A stretch of DNA of 6,643 nucleotides, taken from NCBI GenBank assembly GCA_012032575.1, contig JAAUSP010000434.1, positions 1 through 6,643 on the forward strand. Reading direction: 5' to 3'. The notes beneath the pieces are model-generated. The model had not been told where the DNA came from. It was given only the letters and a program-made list of their open reading frames with translations, and searched no databases. This document shows, piece after piece, positions 1 through 4,982 of this stretch. The stretch's first letter is position 1; the number at the start of each line of letters is the position of its first letter. This DNA is from Anaerolineales bacterium (GTDB lineage Bacteria > Chloroflexota > Anaerolineae > 4572-78 > J111). Made by a program: the position numbers and the translations under genes.

Positions 1-88
1 CGGTGTGGTTGATTTTTATTCCACCGGCGTGGCAGGGCGTGGGCTTGGCCGGGAAGTTTATGTTGGATGGTGCGTCTTTGAAACGCAT
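1..88 (-). CDS. possible N-terminal fragment of an unidentified protein, cut by the window edge
   Basis: Reading leftwards from an ATG at 88, the minus strand stays open for 29 codons to the window edge. An AAGGG stretch lies 7 bases upstream of the ATG and could serve as a weak ribosome binding site. The peptide is proline-rich (it contains FPAKPTPCHAGGIKIN) and I do not recognise it. If real, it would lie downstream of and co-oriented with the protease gene, with a gap of about 36 bases. Two other frames are also open over this short stretch on the plus strand, so an open frame here means little. The stretch may simply be non-coding. Confidence 0.2.
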   Translation of the reverse strand, partial: MRFKDAPSNINFPAKPTPCHAGGIKINHT

Positions 89-124
89 AATTTTTCCCTT
101 AGTTATGGAGTTAATCTTTCCACA

Positions 125-682
125 TTAGCAAACAAGAACGATTTTCTCTATACCAAAACGATAGGGATGATCATGATAACCGTTGAGCCAAGTTCTGCTT
201 ATCCGCAAATTTGGTGAAAAGTAACCATCTTCAAGAATCTCTATTCCTTCTTGATTTTTTGGAGGGGGATATGGGTCAAAAAAATAAAGGCTGTGTCTGT
301 CAGCCCGCAAAGCAAGAATATAGTGCCAGCTATCTTTTGTATTAATATTGCACAGTACAACTCCGCCTCTGCTTAAACATCTAACGATTTTATTTCCACG
401 CCCTAAATGAACATTTTTACCCCAAATATATTCCGTTTGAATTGGGAATTTTTTACTACTACGGTCATTCAACCAAGTTCCCACAAGTTGAATAGCTTCC
501 CAAGTAGTGCCACCATGCCCAATCTTGCCGAGGCTATCCACTGTGTTCAGACTGTATAAGTAAATGTGTTTGACTACATCTGCTGGTATTTTTTCCCGAT
601 CAAACAAAGCTGAAATTGCATTTATAAAAGTAGTTGGCACACAGTCGTATTCTGAAACTTGCATTCTGAATGGGGTCTTCAT
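125..682 (-). CDS. stand-alone C39-like papain-fold cysteine peptidase
   Basis: A 185-residue protein with the layout of the C39-like peptidase superfamily. The N-terminus carries Q8, six residues before C14, in the order Q-x5-C (QVSEYDCVPTT), matching the oxyanion glutamine and nucleophile. H120 (SWHYILAL) and D136 (FFDPY) complete a plausible triad. There is no signal peptide, membrane segment or ABC-transporter fusion, unlike the bacteriocin-exporting C39 enzymes; soluble single-domain relatives with a DCGPTS signature occur in several bacterial phyla. The usual glycine after the catalytic cysteine is valine here (DCVPTT), so activity is uncertain. The start is well fixed by an AGGAGGAGG tract 7 bases upstream (690-698 on the plus strand). 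The gene looks AT-richer than the helicase gene, which may mean horizontal acquisition. The substrate is unknown. It is divergent from the helicase-nuclease and may once have shared a short regulatory gap with it. Confidence 0.75.
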   Translation of the reverse strand: MKTPFRMQVSEYDCVPTTFINAISALFDREKIPADVVKHIYLYSLNTVDSLGKIGHGGTTWEAIQLVGTWLNDRSSKKFPIQTEYIWGKNVHLGRGNKIVRCLSRGGVVLCNINTKDSWHYILALRADRHSLYFFDPYPPPKNQEGIEILEDGYFSPNLRISRTWLNGYHDHPYRFGIEKIVLVC

Positions 683-689
683 CTTTTGT

Positions 690-698
690 CCTCCTCCT
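690..698 (-). promoter_or_regulatory. very strong Shine-Dalgarno sequence of the C39-like gene
   Basis: On the minus strand the sequence reads AGGAGGAGG, 7 bases before the ATG at 682. The doubled AGGAGG core is far stronger than anything near the divergent helicase start. It argues that the ATG at 682 is the true start and that the gene was efficiently translated. Confidence 0.7.
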
Positions 699-741
699 TA
701 AATTAGCCGGTTTCTTCCACCCAAATCACCTGTCTTCTCTA

Positions 742-760
742 GAGTTGTTGCTGAATTAGG
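742..760 (+). repeat. left terminal inverted repeat of the IS
   Basis: GAGTTGTTGCTGAATTAGG pairs with the right end at 1968-1986 with one mismatch. The last bases read as CCTAATTC on the minus strand, the same string that carries the transposase stop codon at 959-961. In the ancestral element the stop codon therefore probably lay inside this terminal repeat. Confidence 0.85.
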
Positions 761-761
761 C

Positions 762-955
762 AATTGGTGTGCTGTTCACACACAAGTTGAACTTTGTCGG
801 CGGCCTAAAGCGCGAGGCTGAAGCGGTCGCGCTGAAAAAGCCAAACTCTGTGAGCTGTAATTTAGTTCAACGGGCTTTGCCCTTTTAGTCCGATGGCTTC
901 AGCCTGGGACACCGGAGCGCTCAACGCGGTTGGCAACATCTTTGTGAACAGCACC
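762..955. repeat. palindrome-rich secondary insertion (MITE- or REP-like) inside the IS
   Basis: This non-coding segment lies between two copies of GAATTAGGC (753-761 and 956-964), which look like a 9-bp target duplication. Its borders carry a 12-bp inverted repeat, GTGCTGTTCACA at 769-780 and TGTGAACAGCAC at 943-954. Inside are further complementary pairs: AGGCTGAAGC (815-824) with GCTTCAGCCT (896-905), AGCGCGA (809-815) with TCGCGCT (827-833), and a tight GGGC-TTT-GCCC hairpin (872-882). No credible gene is present. The structure suits a small non-autonomous element or an intergenic REP-type repeat; the family cannot be named from one copy. Confidence 0.6.
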
Positions 956-958
956 GAA

Positions 959-1696
959 TTAGGCCAGCGCTAAAGATACGATCAAATTATGAAGCCCTGC
1001 GGCTGCGACGGCGACATCATCCACAAAATCAGGTTTGTGATTGCGAAACTTGGCAACTAAGGCATTGAACCGTTTCATGCCCCCAATGGCGTGTTCAACA
1101 ATGACCCGGATGCTGCTAATGAGCCGATTTTCTTCTTTCTGTTCATCGGTTAAGGTTGGGGCAGGATTAGCTTTCGATTTTCTGGGTTTCTTGTGCGGGA
1201 TATTGATTTCAACAGCTTCATAATCAGTTTTGATGCCCAGGTAACCTAAGTCCACCCACAGCTTGAAGGTCTTGAACCAAGCCTGATCCGGGGGAAATTC
1301 AGATTTGAACAGACCGTAGTCGTGTTTGCTGCCAAAAATGGTATACCCCAGGAACAAGATCATTCTGTAGGCATTCGTGATGACCGTATTTTTGACCGTG
1401 TGGCGCTTGCTTTTGCCACTGAACTTTTCCTTTTGGGCTTGAGCCTCTTGAGGACGGCAATGGGGTCGTTCGGTCGCATCTATGAACAATTCGGTGATGT
1501 CGGCAAAGGCGGCTTGGAGGTCTTCAAGGCTATTGAACTGGCGTTGGGGTAAAACCTTCAGTCCGTCGAGGGTTCTTAACAACACCGGAAACAGGTTATG
1601 GACATTGGTACAGGCTTTGGAACGATCCAGATCGAAATGGTAGCCCAGCACATCAAACGTCGGGTAAGTTTTGAGGTAGTACAACAGGAAGAACAA
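959..1696 (-). CDS. transposase catalytic part (orfB), DDE_Tnp_4 domain
   Basis: A 245-residue frame holding the whole DDE nuclease core. It begins in the conserved block FFLLYYLKTYPTFDVLGY, then D73 in FIDATERPHCRP followed by KEKFSGKSKRHTVKN, D149 in LWVDLGYLG, and E201 in VEHAIGGMKRFN; these are the three metal-binding acidic residues. The only nearby start is a TTG at 1696, but the same frame stays open upstream and encodes GRLNTPEKK back to the A6 run. The part is therefore most likely made as a fusion with orfA rather than started independently. The stop codon at 959-961 lies in one copy of the GAATTAGGC repeat. Confidence 0.75.
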   Translation of the reverse strand: MFFLLYYLKTYPTFDVLGYHFDLDRSKACTNVHNLFPVLLRTLDGLKVLPQRQFNSLEDLQAAFADITELFIDATERPHCRPQEAQAQKEKFSGKSKRHTVKNTVITNAYRMILFLGYTIFGSKHDYGLFKSEFPPDQAWFKTFKLWVDLGYLGIKTDYEAVEINIPHKKPRKSKANPAPTLTDEQKEENRLISSIRVIVEHAIGGMKRFNALVAKFRNHKPDFVDDVAVAAAGLHNLIVSLALA

Positions 1697-1901
1697 CTTC
1701 TTTTCCGGCGTGTTGAGCCGACCTTTTTTGGCCCGCCCCGGGCTTGCGCCGTCGTTGGGCTTTATGCTTTTCGTAAGTCTCTTGGATGATTTCTTCGTAA
1801 CAGACCGTGAACATCATTAGTAATTTATGGAAAGCCATTCGAGATAACCCGGTCAGGGCTTTGAATTGTCTCTCATCACACTGGGTCAACTTGTCAAGCA
1901 T
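1653..1901 (-). CDS. transposase N-terminal part (orfA), helix-turn-helix
   Basis: An 82-residue reading frame starting at ATG 1901 with a strong AAGGAGGGC ribosome binding sequence just upstream. Residues 10-30 (RQFKALTGLSRMAFHKLLMMF) resemble the helix-turn-helix that precedes IS5-type DDE domains and recognises the terminal repeats. A basic stretch (KAQRRRKPGAGQK, to residue 59) follows. Homology to transposases stops after K59 at the A6 run. The last 23 residues are out-of-frame translation and have no expected function. Confidence 0.7.
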   Translation of the reverse strand: MLDKLTQCDERQFKALTGLSRMAFHKLLMMFTVCYEEIIQETYEKHKAQRRRKPGAGQKRSAQHAGKEVVLPVVLPQNLPDV

Positions 1902-1967
1902 CTTGCCCTCCTTATTATGGAAATTGCAAAATGCTTGATTTTACTCAATTTCTGTGGCTATTCAAGT

Positions 1968-1986
1968 CCTTATTCAGCAACAACTC
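1968..1986 (-). repeat. right terminal inverted repeat of the IS
   Basis: On the minus strand this reads GAGTTGTTGCTGAATAAGG and matches the left end at 18 of 19 bases. TA at 1987-1988 follows directly. The end lies 34 bases before the helicase start codon, so everything upstream of that gene is now IS sequence. Confidence 0.85.
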
Positions 1987-2020
1987 TATTGTAATTATTG
2001 AATGGTCTCGATTGATAACC

Positions 2021-3277
2021 ATGCAGCTTAAAGAATACCAACACCTGGCCCTTAATCACCTGCGCGACTATCTGCACGCGCTTAAAGAAGCCAGGGTAAC
2101 TGCCGAACAGATCAAAAAGTTTAACCCGGCTATGCCCTTTAACTGGGATGAGGCGGCCTGGGAAAAAGTACATGGGCAGAACGCCCGCTACATTCGCCGC
2201 CTTAATGGCGTGGGCCAACCCCTGCCCACCGTTTGCTTCAAAGTACCCACCGGCGGCGGCAAGACCCTGCTGGCCGTTAAAGCTATTGACGCCATCCAGA
2301 GCCTTTACCGGGGCCAATCAAGCGGCCTGGTGCTGTGGATTGTGCCGACCCGCCAAATCTACCGCCAAACCATCCTGGCTTTGCGCGACCGCGCCCACCC
2401 TTACCGCCAGGCCCTTGATATGGGCAGCGGGGGTCGCACCCTGATTCTGGAGAAAGACAGCCGTTTCTCGCCCGAAGATGTGCAAAGCCAACTGGTTATC
2501 CTGATGCTGATGCTGCCTTCGGCCAACCGCCAGAATAAAGAAACCCTGCGCCTCTTTCAAGACCAGGGCGGCTTTGCCCCCTTCTTTCCCGCTGAGGATC
2601 AATCTGCCCAGCATGCCGACCTGAAACGCCGTATCCCCAATCTGGACGTGTACGCCCAAGAGGGGCTGCTGGGCAACGTGGTCAAATCCTCATTGGGCAA
2701 CACCCTGCGCCTGCTCAACCCGGTGATTATCCTCGACGAAGGCCACAAAGCTTACAGCGTTACCGCCCAAAACACCCTGCGTGGCTTTAACCCCGCCTTT
2801 GTCCTGGAGTTATCGGCCACGCCCCCACCGGAAAGCAACATTCTGGTGAATATCTCCGGCCAGAGCGTGCTGCGCGAAGGTATGATTAAGCTGGATTTAA
2901 ACGTTCATCGCAAAACCAGCGCCGATTGGCGGGATACCGTCCGCGCCGCCTGGGAGCACCGGGCCGAATTAGAGCGCGTGGCCCAGAGGCACGAGGCCAA
3001 TACCGGCAGCTATATCCGCCCGATTGTGCTCTTTCAGGTCGAGCGCACCGGAGCCAAGCAGCGCTTACCCGGCCTCATCCACGCCGAAGATGTGCGCGAA
3101 TACCTGATTACCCGGCTCAACGTTCTGCCCGATGAAATTGCCGTTAAGAGCAGTGAACGGGATGAAATTGAAGCCATAGATTTACTCAGCCGCGACTGCC
3201 CCATTCGCTATATTATTACCAAACAAGCCTTGCAGGAGGGCTGGGACTGCCCTTTGCCTACATTGTCACCATCCTGA
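2021..3277 (+). CDS. fragment 1: helicase ATPase core of the Res-like protein
   Basis: The first 410 residues are real coding sequence. Motif I is VPTGGGKT with K81 at the Walker lysine, motif Ia lies around VPTRQIYRQT (109-117), motif II is D239-E240-G241-H242, motif III is S265-A266-T267, and motif V is EGWDC (406-410). The fragment ends nine residues after the frame break at 3250-3252 with an unrelated tail (PLPTLSPS), just before motif VI. Without motif VI and the nuclease, the fragment should not be an active helicase. An N-terminal region of about 70 residues before motif I begins MQLKEYQ and contains the usual Q-like segment of the family. Confidence 0.75.
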   Translation: MQLKEYQHLALNHLRDYLHALKEARVTAEQIKKFNPAMPFNWDEAAWEKVHGQNARYIRRLNGVGQPLPTVCFKVPTGGGKTLLAVKAIDAIQSLYRGQSSGLVLWIVPTRQIYRQTILALRDRAHPYRQALDMGSGGRTLILEKDSRFSPEDVQSQLVILMLMLPSANRQNKETLRLFQDQGGFAPFFPAEDQSAQHADLKRRIPNLDVYAQEGLLGNVVKSSLGNTLRLLNPVIILDEGHKAYSVTAQNTLRGFNPAFVLELSATPPPESNILVNISGQSVLREGMIKLDLNVHRKTSADWRDTVRAAWEHRAELERVAQRHEANTGSYIRPIVLFQVERTGAKQRLPGLIHAEDVREYLITRLNVLPDEIAVKSSERDEIEAIDLLSRDCPIRYIITKQALQEGWDCPLPTLSPS

Positions 3278-3966
3278 CCAATCCCGAATCAAACACCGGC
3301 ATTACCCAACTGATTGGGCGGGTGCTGCGCCAGCCTTATGCCCGCAAAACCGGCCTGCCGGAACTGGACGAAAGCCACGTGTACTGCTACAAGGTTAAAA
3401 CCTCGCAGTTGTTGGATACTATTCGCACCGGCCTGATCAGCGAAGGGCTGGGCGACGTGGCCGGGCGGGTTATTCCTGATCTAGAACTGGCGGCCAATGG
3501 CGGCGTGGTAGATGTTTCAATCCGTTCCCGCTTTCAGGAGTATGCCGGCAAAGTTTACCTGCCCTGTTTTGTTGTGCCCGACCAGCACGGCGGCTGGCGC
3601 GAACTGCGCTATGAAATGGACCTACTGAGCCGGGTAGATTGGGACGCCGTTGACCTCAGCCCCCTCGGCGACCTGGAGCTTAACCCCTTGTCCATTCAGG
3701 ATAGTCATATTAGCATGAGCCTGGATCATATCACCACCATCGAGCCTTTACGGGCTATCCCGACTCAGGATATGCCGCTGGATTTGGTCTTTATGACCCG
3801 CCAGTTGCTCGACGTTGTGCCCAATCCCTGGATGGCCTATCAATACGCCGCAGAGACCGTCACCCGCCTCAAAGCTAAAGGCTACGCCGAAGCTGACCTA
3901 AAACGGGATGCGGGCTTTATCATTGAAGCACTCAAAAAAGAATTGCCGCCGAAGTGGAACGGCTGA
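3253..3966 (+). CDS. fragment 2: helicase motif VI and central region of the Res-like protein
   Basis: The frame picks up at 3253 as FAYIVTILTNPESNTG and contains motif VI, QLIGRVLRQ, whose arginines complete the ATPase site shared with fragment 1. The first ATG-like start in this frame is a GTG or CTG inside motif VI (about 3319-3322), so it is very unlikely to be an independent gene. The central part (DVSIRSRFQEYAGKVYLPCF and on to about 3940) matches the linker between helicase and nuclease in Res proteins. The frame terminates at 3966 after a short out-of-frame tail, overlapping fragment 3 by 13 bases. Confidence 0.65.
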   Translation, partial: FAYIVTILTNPESNTGITQLIGRVLRQPYARKTGLPELDESHVYCYKVKTSQLLDTIRTGLISEGLGDVAGRVIPDLELAANGGVVDVSIRSRFQEYAGKVYLPCFVVPDQHGGWRELRYEMDLLSRVDWDAVDLSPLGDLELNPLSIQDSHISMSLDHITTIEPLRAIPTQDMPLDLVFMTRQLLDVVPNPWMAYQYAAETVTRLKAKGYAEADLKRDAGFIIEALKKELPPKWNG

Positions 3967-4529
3967 CCAAACAGGCTTTTGATACCCTGCTGACCAGCGG
4001 CGAACTGCGCTTTTACCTTATCGCCGGCTGCGCCGGCAGCGCCATCCCCGACCGGATCAAAGCCAAAGCCGGCGCACGTAAACTCACCACCGCCACCGGC
4101 GATTTACCGGCTCGGACCTTGTTTGATTATTATTTGGAGGAAGATTTTAATCACACGGAACAGGCCGTAGCGCTGTACCTCGATCAACAAGAGGATATTC
4201 TGGAATGGTGGTTCAGGAGTAATGTCAGTTCTAACAGTTACAGCATCCAGGGTTGGCGCAGGAACCGCGTCTATCCCGATTTTATCGCCTTGCGGCAGAA
4301 CGCCCCGATGGTCTATGTCTTAGAAACCAAAGGGGTGCATCTGAGCGGCAACCCCGATACCAATTACAAAAAAGCGTTGTTTGAGATGTGTAACCAATCC
4401 AGCCAGCCTACCCCCTGGAGTGAAATTGAGCAAAATTTCAGCGGTCACAAAGTAACCTTTCAAATTGTTTATGAGGATGAATGGCAGCGGGTGCTCAATG
4501 CCCTGCTCGCTGAGGCCAAAGAACAATAA
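3954..4529 (+). CDS. fragment 3: PD-(D/E)xK nuclease domain of the Res-like protein
   Basis: A 191-residue frame if started at GTG 3954, though the same frame runs back to about 3945 as AAEVERLTKQAF. Nuclease residues are visible as D109 in RVYPDFIAL (codon 4278-4280) and E124-x-K126 in VLETKG (4323-4331), preceded by YLDQQEDILEWWFRS. This spacing is that of the type III restriction Res C-terminal endonuclease. Overlap with fragment 2 could allow coupled translation of a free nuclease domain. Breakage of a once continuous gene is the simpler reading. The stop at 4527-4529 matches the expected C-terminus. Confidence 0.7.
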   Translation: MERLTKQAFDTLLTSGELRFYLIAGCAGSAIPDRIKAKAGARKLTTATGDLPARTLFDYYLEEDFNHTEQAVALYLDQQEDILEWWFRSNVSSNSYSIQGWRRNRVYPDFIALRQNAPMVYVLETKGVHLSGNPDTNYKKALFEMCNQSSQPTPWSEIEQNFSGHKVTFQIVYEDEWQRVLNALLAEAKEQ

Positions 4530-4600
4530 CCGGCAGCAATTTTTGGCTCACAGCGGGTCTGTCACTCGCGTCTCTGGGGCCATACAATGAGTAAGAAGTT

Positions 4601-4700
4601 GTTACACAGAGAGGCGCGGAGAAAGCGCTGAGTTTCACAGAGGAACTTTTAGAACTTCTCTGCGTGCCTCTGTGGAGTCTCTGTGTAGCTCTGTGTTCCT
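4601..4700. repeat. degenerate inverted repeat of the CACAGAG type
   Basis: Left-arm sequence TACACAGAGA (4603-4612) is complementary to TCTCTGTGTA (4678-4687). Inner parts pair imperfectly (GAGGC-GCG-GAGA with TCTCTGCGTGCCTC), and CACAGAGG (4636-4643) pairs with CCTCTGTG (4667-4674). Similar 'cacagaggcacagag' inverted repeats are scattered between genes in many bacterial genomes. It lies 70 bases after the helicase-nuclease stop and may fold in the transcript. It contains no gene. Confidence 0.6.
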
Positions 4701-4745
4701 TTTTGGCTCTGGCTCATTCAGGTTAAGAGATTATAATGAAGTTAT

Positions 4746-4774
4746 AAAGGGTTGGTCTATGGCCAACCCTTTTT
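4746..4774 (+). terminator. intrinsic terminator downstream of the helicase-nuclease gene
   Basis: A perfect 10-bp stem (AAAGGGTTGG, 4746-4755, with CCAACCCTTT, 4763-4772) has a 7-base loop and ends in a run of five T, then GTT. It lies about 220 bases past the helicase-nuclease stop, beyond the inverted repeat. It separates that transcript from the HU-like gene. Confidence 0.75.
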
Positions 4775-4797
4775 GTTATTATCGCCCGCGTAGAACA

Positions 4798-4860
4798 AAT
4801 TATCCTTCAAGGAAAAATAATTATCCTTCAAGGAAAAATAATTTTCGGCCAGGGAAACTT
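4798..4860 (+). promoter_or_regulatory. tandem 21-bp operator-like repeats upstream of the HU-like gene
   Basis: Two identical 21-bp units (4798-4818 and 4819-4839) are followed by a degenerate third (4840-4860, about 14 of 21 matches). Each perfect unit contains an 11-bp palindrome, TCCTTCAAGGA, in an AT-rich setting. The 21-bp period puts the sites on one face of the helix. They end 27 bases before the -35 box, so they suit an activator or repressor array. The binding protein is unknown. Confidence 0.55.
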
Positions 4861-4886
4861 TCTTTTGCTTCTTCATGAAAAGTTTA

Positions 4887-4915
4887 CTGACAGGCTCTTT
4901 AAGTTAGGTTAAAAT
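4887..4915 (+). promoter_or_regulatory. sigma-70-type promoter for the HU-like gene
   Basis: A -35 box CTGACA (4887-4892, 5 of 6 to consensus) and a -10 box TAAAAT (4910-4915, 5 of 6) are separated by exactly 17 bases. Transcription would begin near 4922 and give an AT-rich leader of about 60 bases before the GTG start at 4983. Confidence 0.65.
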
Positions 4916-4982
4916 AAGCATAGTTAGAGCTTTAACAAAGTAAATAAAATTTATTTATAAGTGAAAGGAGTTTTCTCATCCC

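Larger units (their letters stand above)
959..1901 (-). pseudogene. IS5-family DDE transposase, whole gene across a frame break (programmed shift or mutation)
   Basis: Joined at the A6 run (plus-strand 1724-1729), the two frames give a 313-residue transposase, a normal size for the HTH_Tnp_4 plus DDE_Tnp_4 architecture. It would cut and paste the IS by binding its terminal repeats. The join reads GAGQK followed by GRLNTPEKKLFF, which preserves the expected link between the N-terminal DNA-binding part and the catalytic core. The catalytic triad is intact (D73, D149 and E201 in second-frame numbering). Fusion needs a net +1 shift, that is, skipping one A. Two-frame transposases made by slippage are common in this family, so the gene may be functional. 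A one-base mutation or sequencing error is the alternative. Confidence 0.75.
742..1986 (-). mobile_element. IS5-family insertion sequence (IS427-like), carrying a secondary insertion
   Basis: The element is bounded by 19-bp terminal inverted repeats (left GAGTTGTTGCTGAATTAGG; right, on the minus strand, identical except one base), matching at 18 of 19 positions. Both ends are flanked by TA (740-741 and 1987-1988), consistent with the TA target duplication reported for IS427-type members of the IS5 family. The only gene is a minus-strand DDE transposase in two overlapping frames. The present length is 1245 bp. Removing the apparent 203-bp secondary insertion near the left end gives 1042 bp, closer to the usual size of such elements. 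The element separates two divergent genes and its transposase points towards the C39-like gene. Confidence 0.85.
2021..4529 (+). pseudogene. orphan type III restriction-like (Res) DEAD/DEAH helicase-nuclease, broken by two frame breaks
   Basis: This single ancestral gene of about 836 codons is now in three frames. Restoring one base near 3250 and one near 3934-3945 rebuilds a continuous protein with SF2 motifs I (PTGGGKT), II (DEGH), III (SAT), V (EGWDCP) and VI (QLIGRVLR), then a PD-(D/E)xK nuclease (YPDF ... ETK). This order is that of type III restriction Res subunits, which use ATP to translocate on or act along DNA and cut it; many relatives are encoded without a Mod partner. No methyltransferase is seen here. 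ATG 2021 is preferred over the ATG at 1931, which lies inside the IS. There is no clear ribosome binding site. The conserved sequence either side of both breaks argues for recent breakage, a sequencing error or recoding, not old decay. Confidence 0.8.

Noticed and set aside
5..217. Plus-strand 70-codon frame at the left edge
   Set aside because: It overlaps the 3' end of the protease gene on the other strand, has no ribosome binding site and no recognisable sequence.
1322..1789. Plus-strand open frames opposite the transposase
   Set aside because: They are antisense to conserved DDE motifs and have no ribosome binding site or recognisable domain.
1931..2020. Upstream ATG at 1931 as the start of the helicase gene
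   Set aside because: It lies inside the IS and would add 30 residues encoded mostly by the IS end. The family-like N-terminus begins at MQLKEYQ (2021).
2021..4529. A complete type III restriction-modification system
   Set aside because: Only the Res-like part is present and it is frame-broken; there is no Mod gene in the window.
4798..4860. CRISPR-like array
   Set aside because: The repeats are directly adjacent with no spacers, and no cas gene is present.
4672..4878. Plus-strand open frame of 68 codons after the helicase gene
   Set aside because: It runs through the inverted repeat, the terminator hairpin and the 21-bp tandem repeats. Its repeated YPSRKNN is only the translated repeat.
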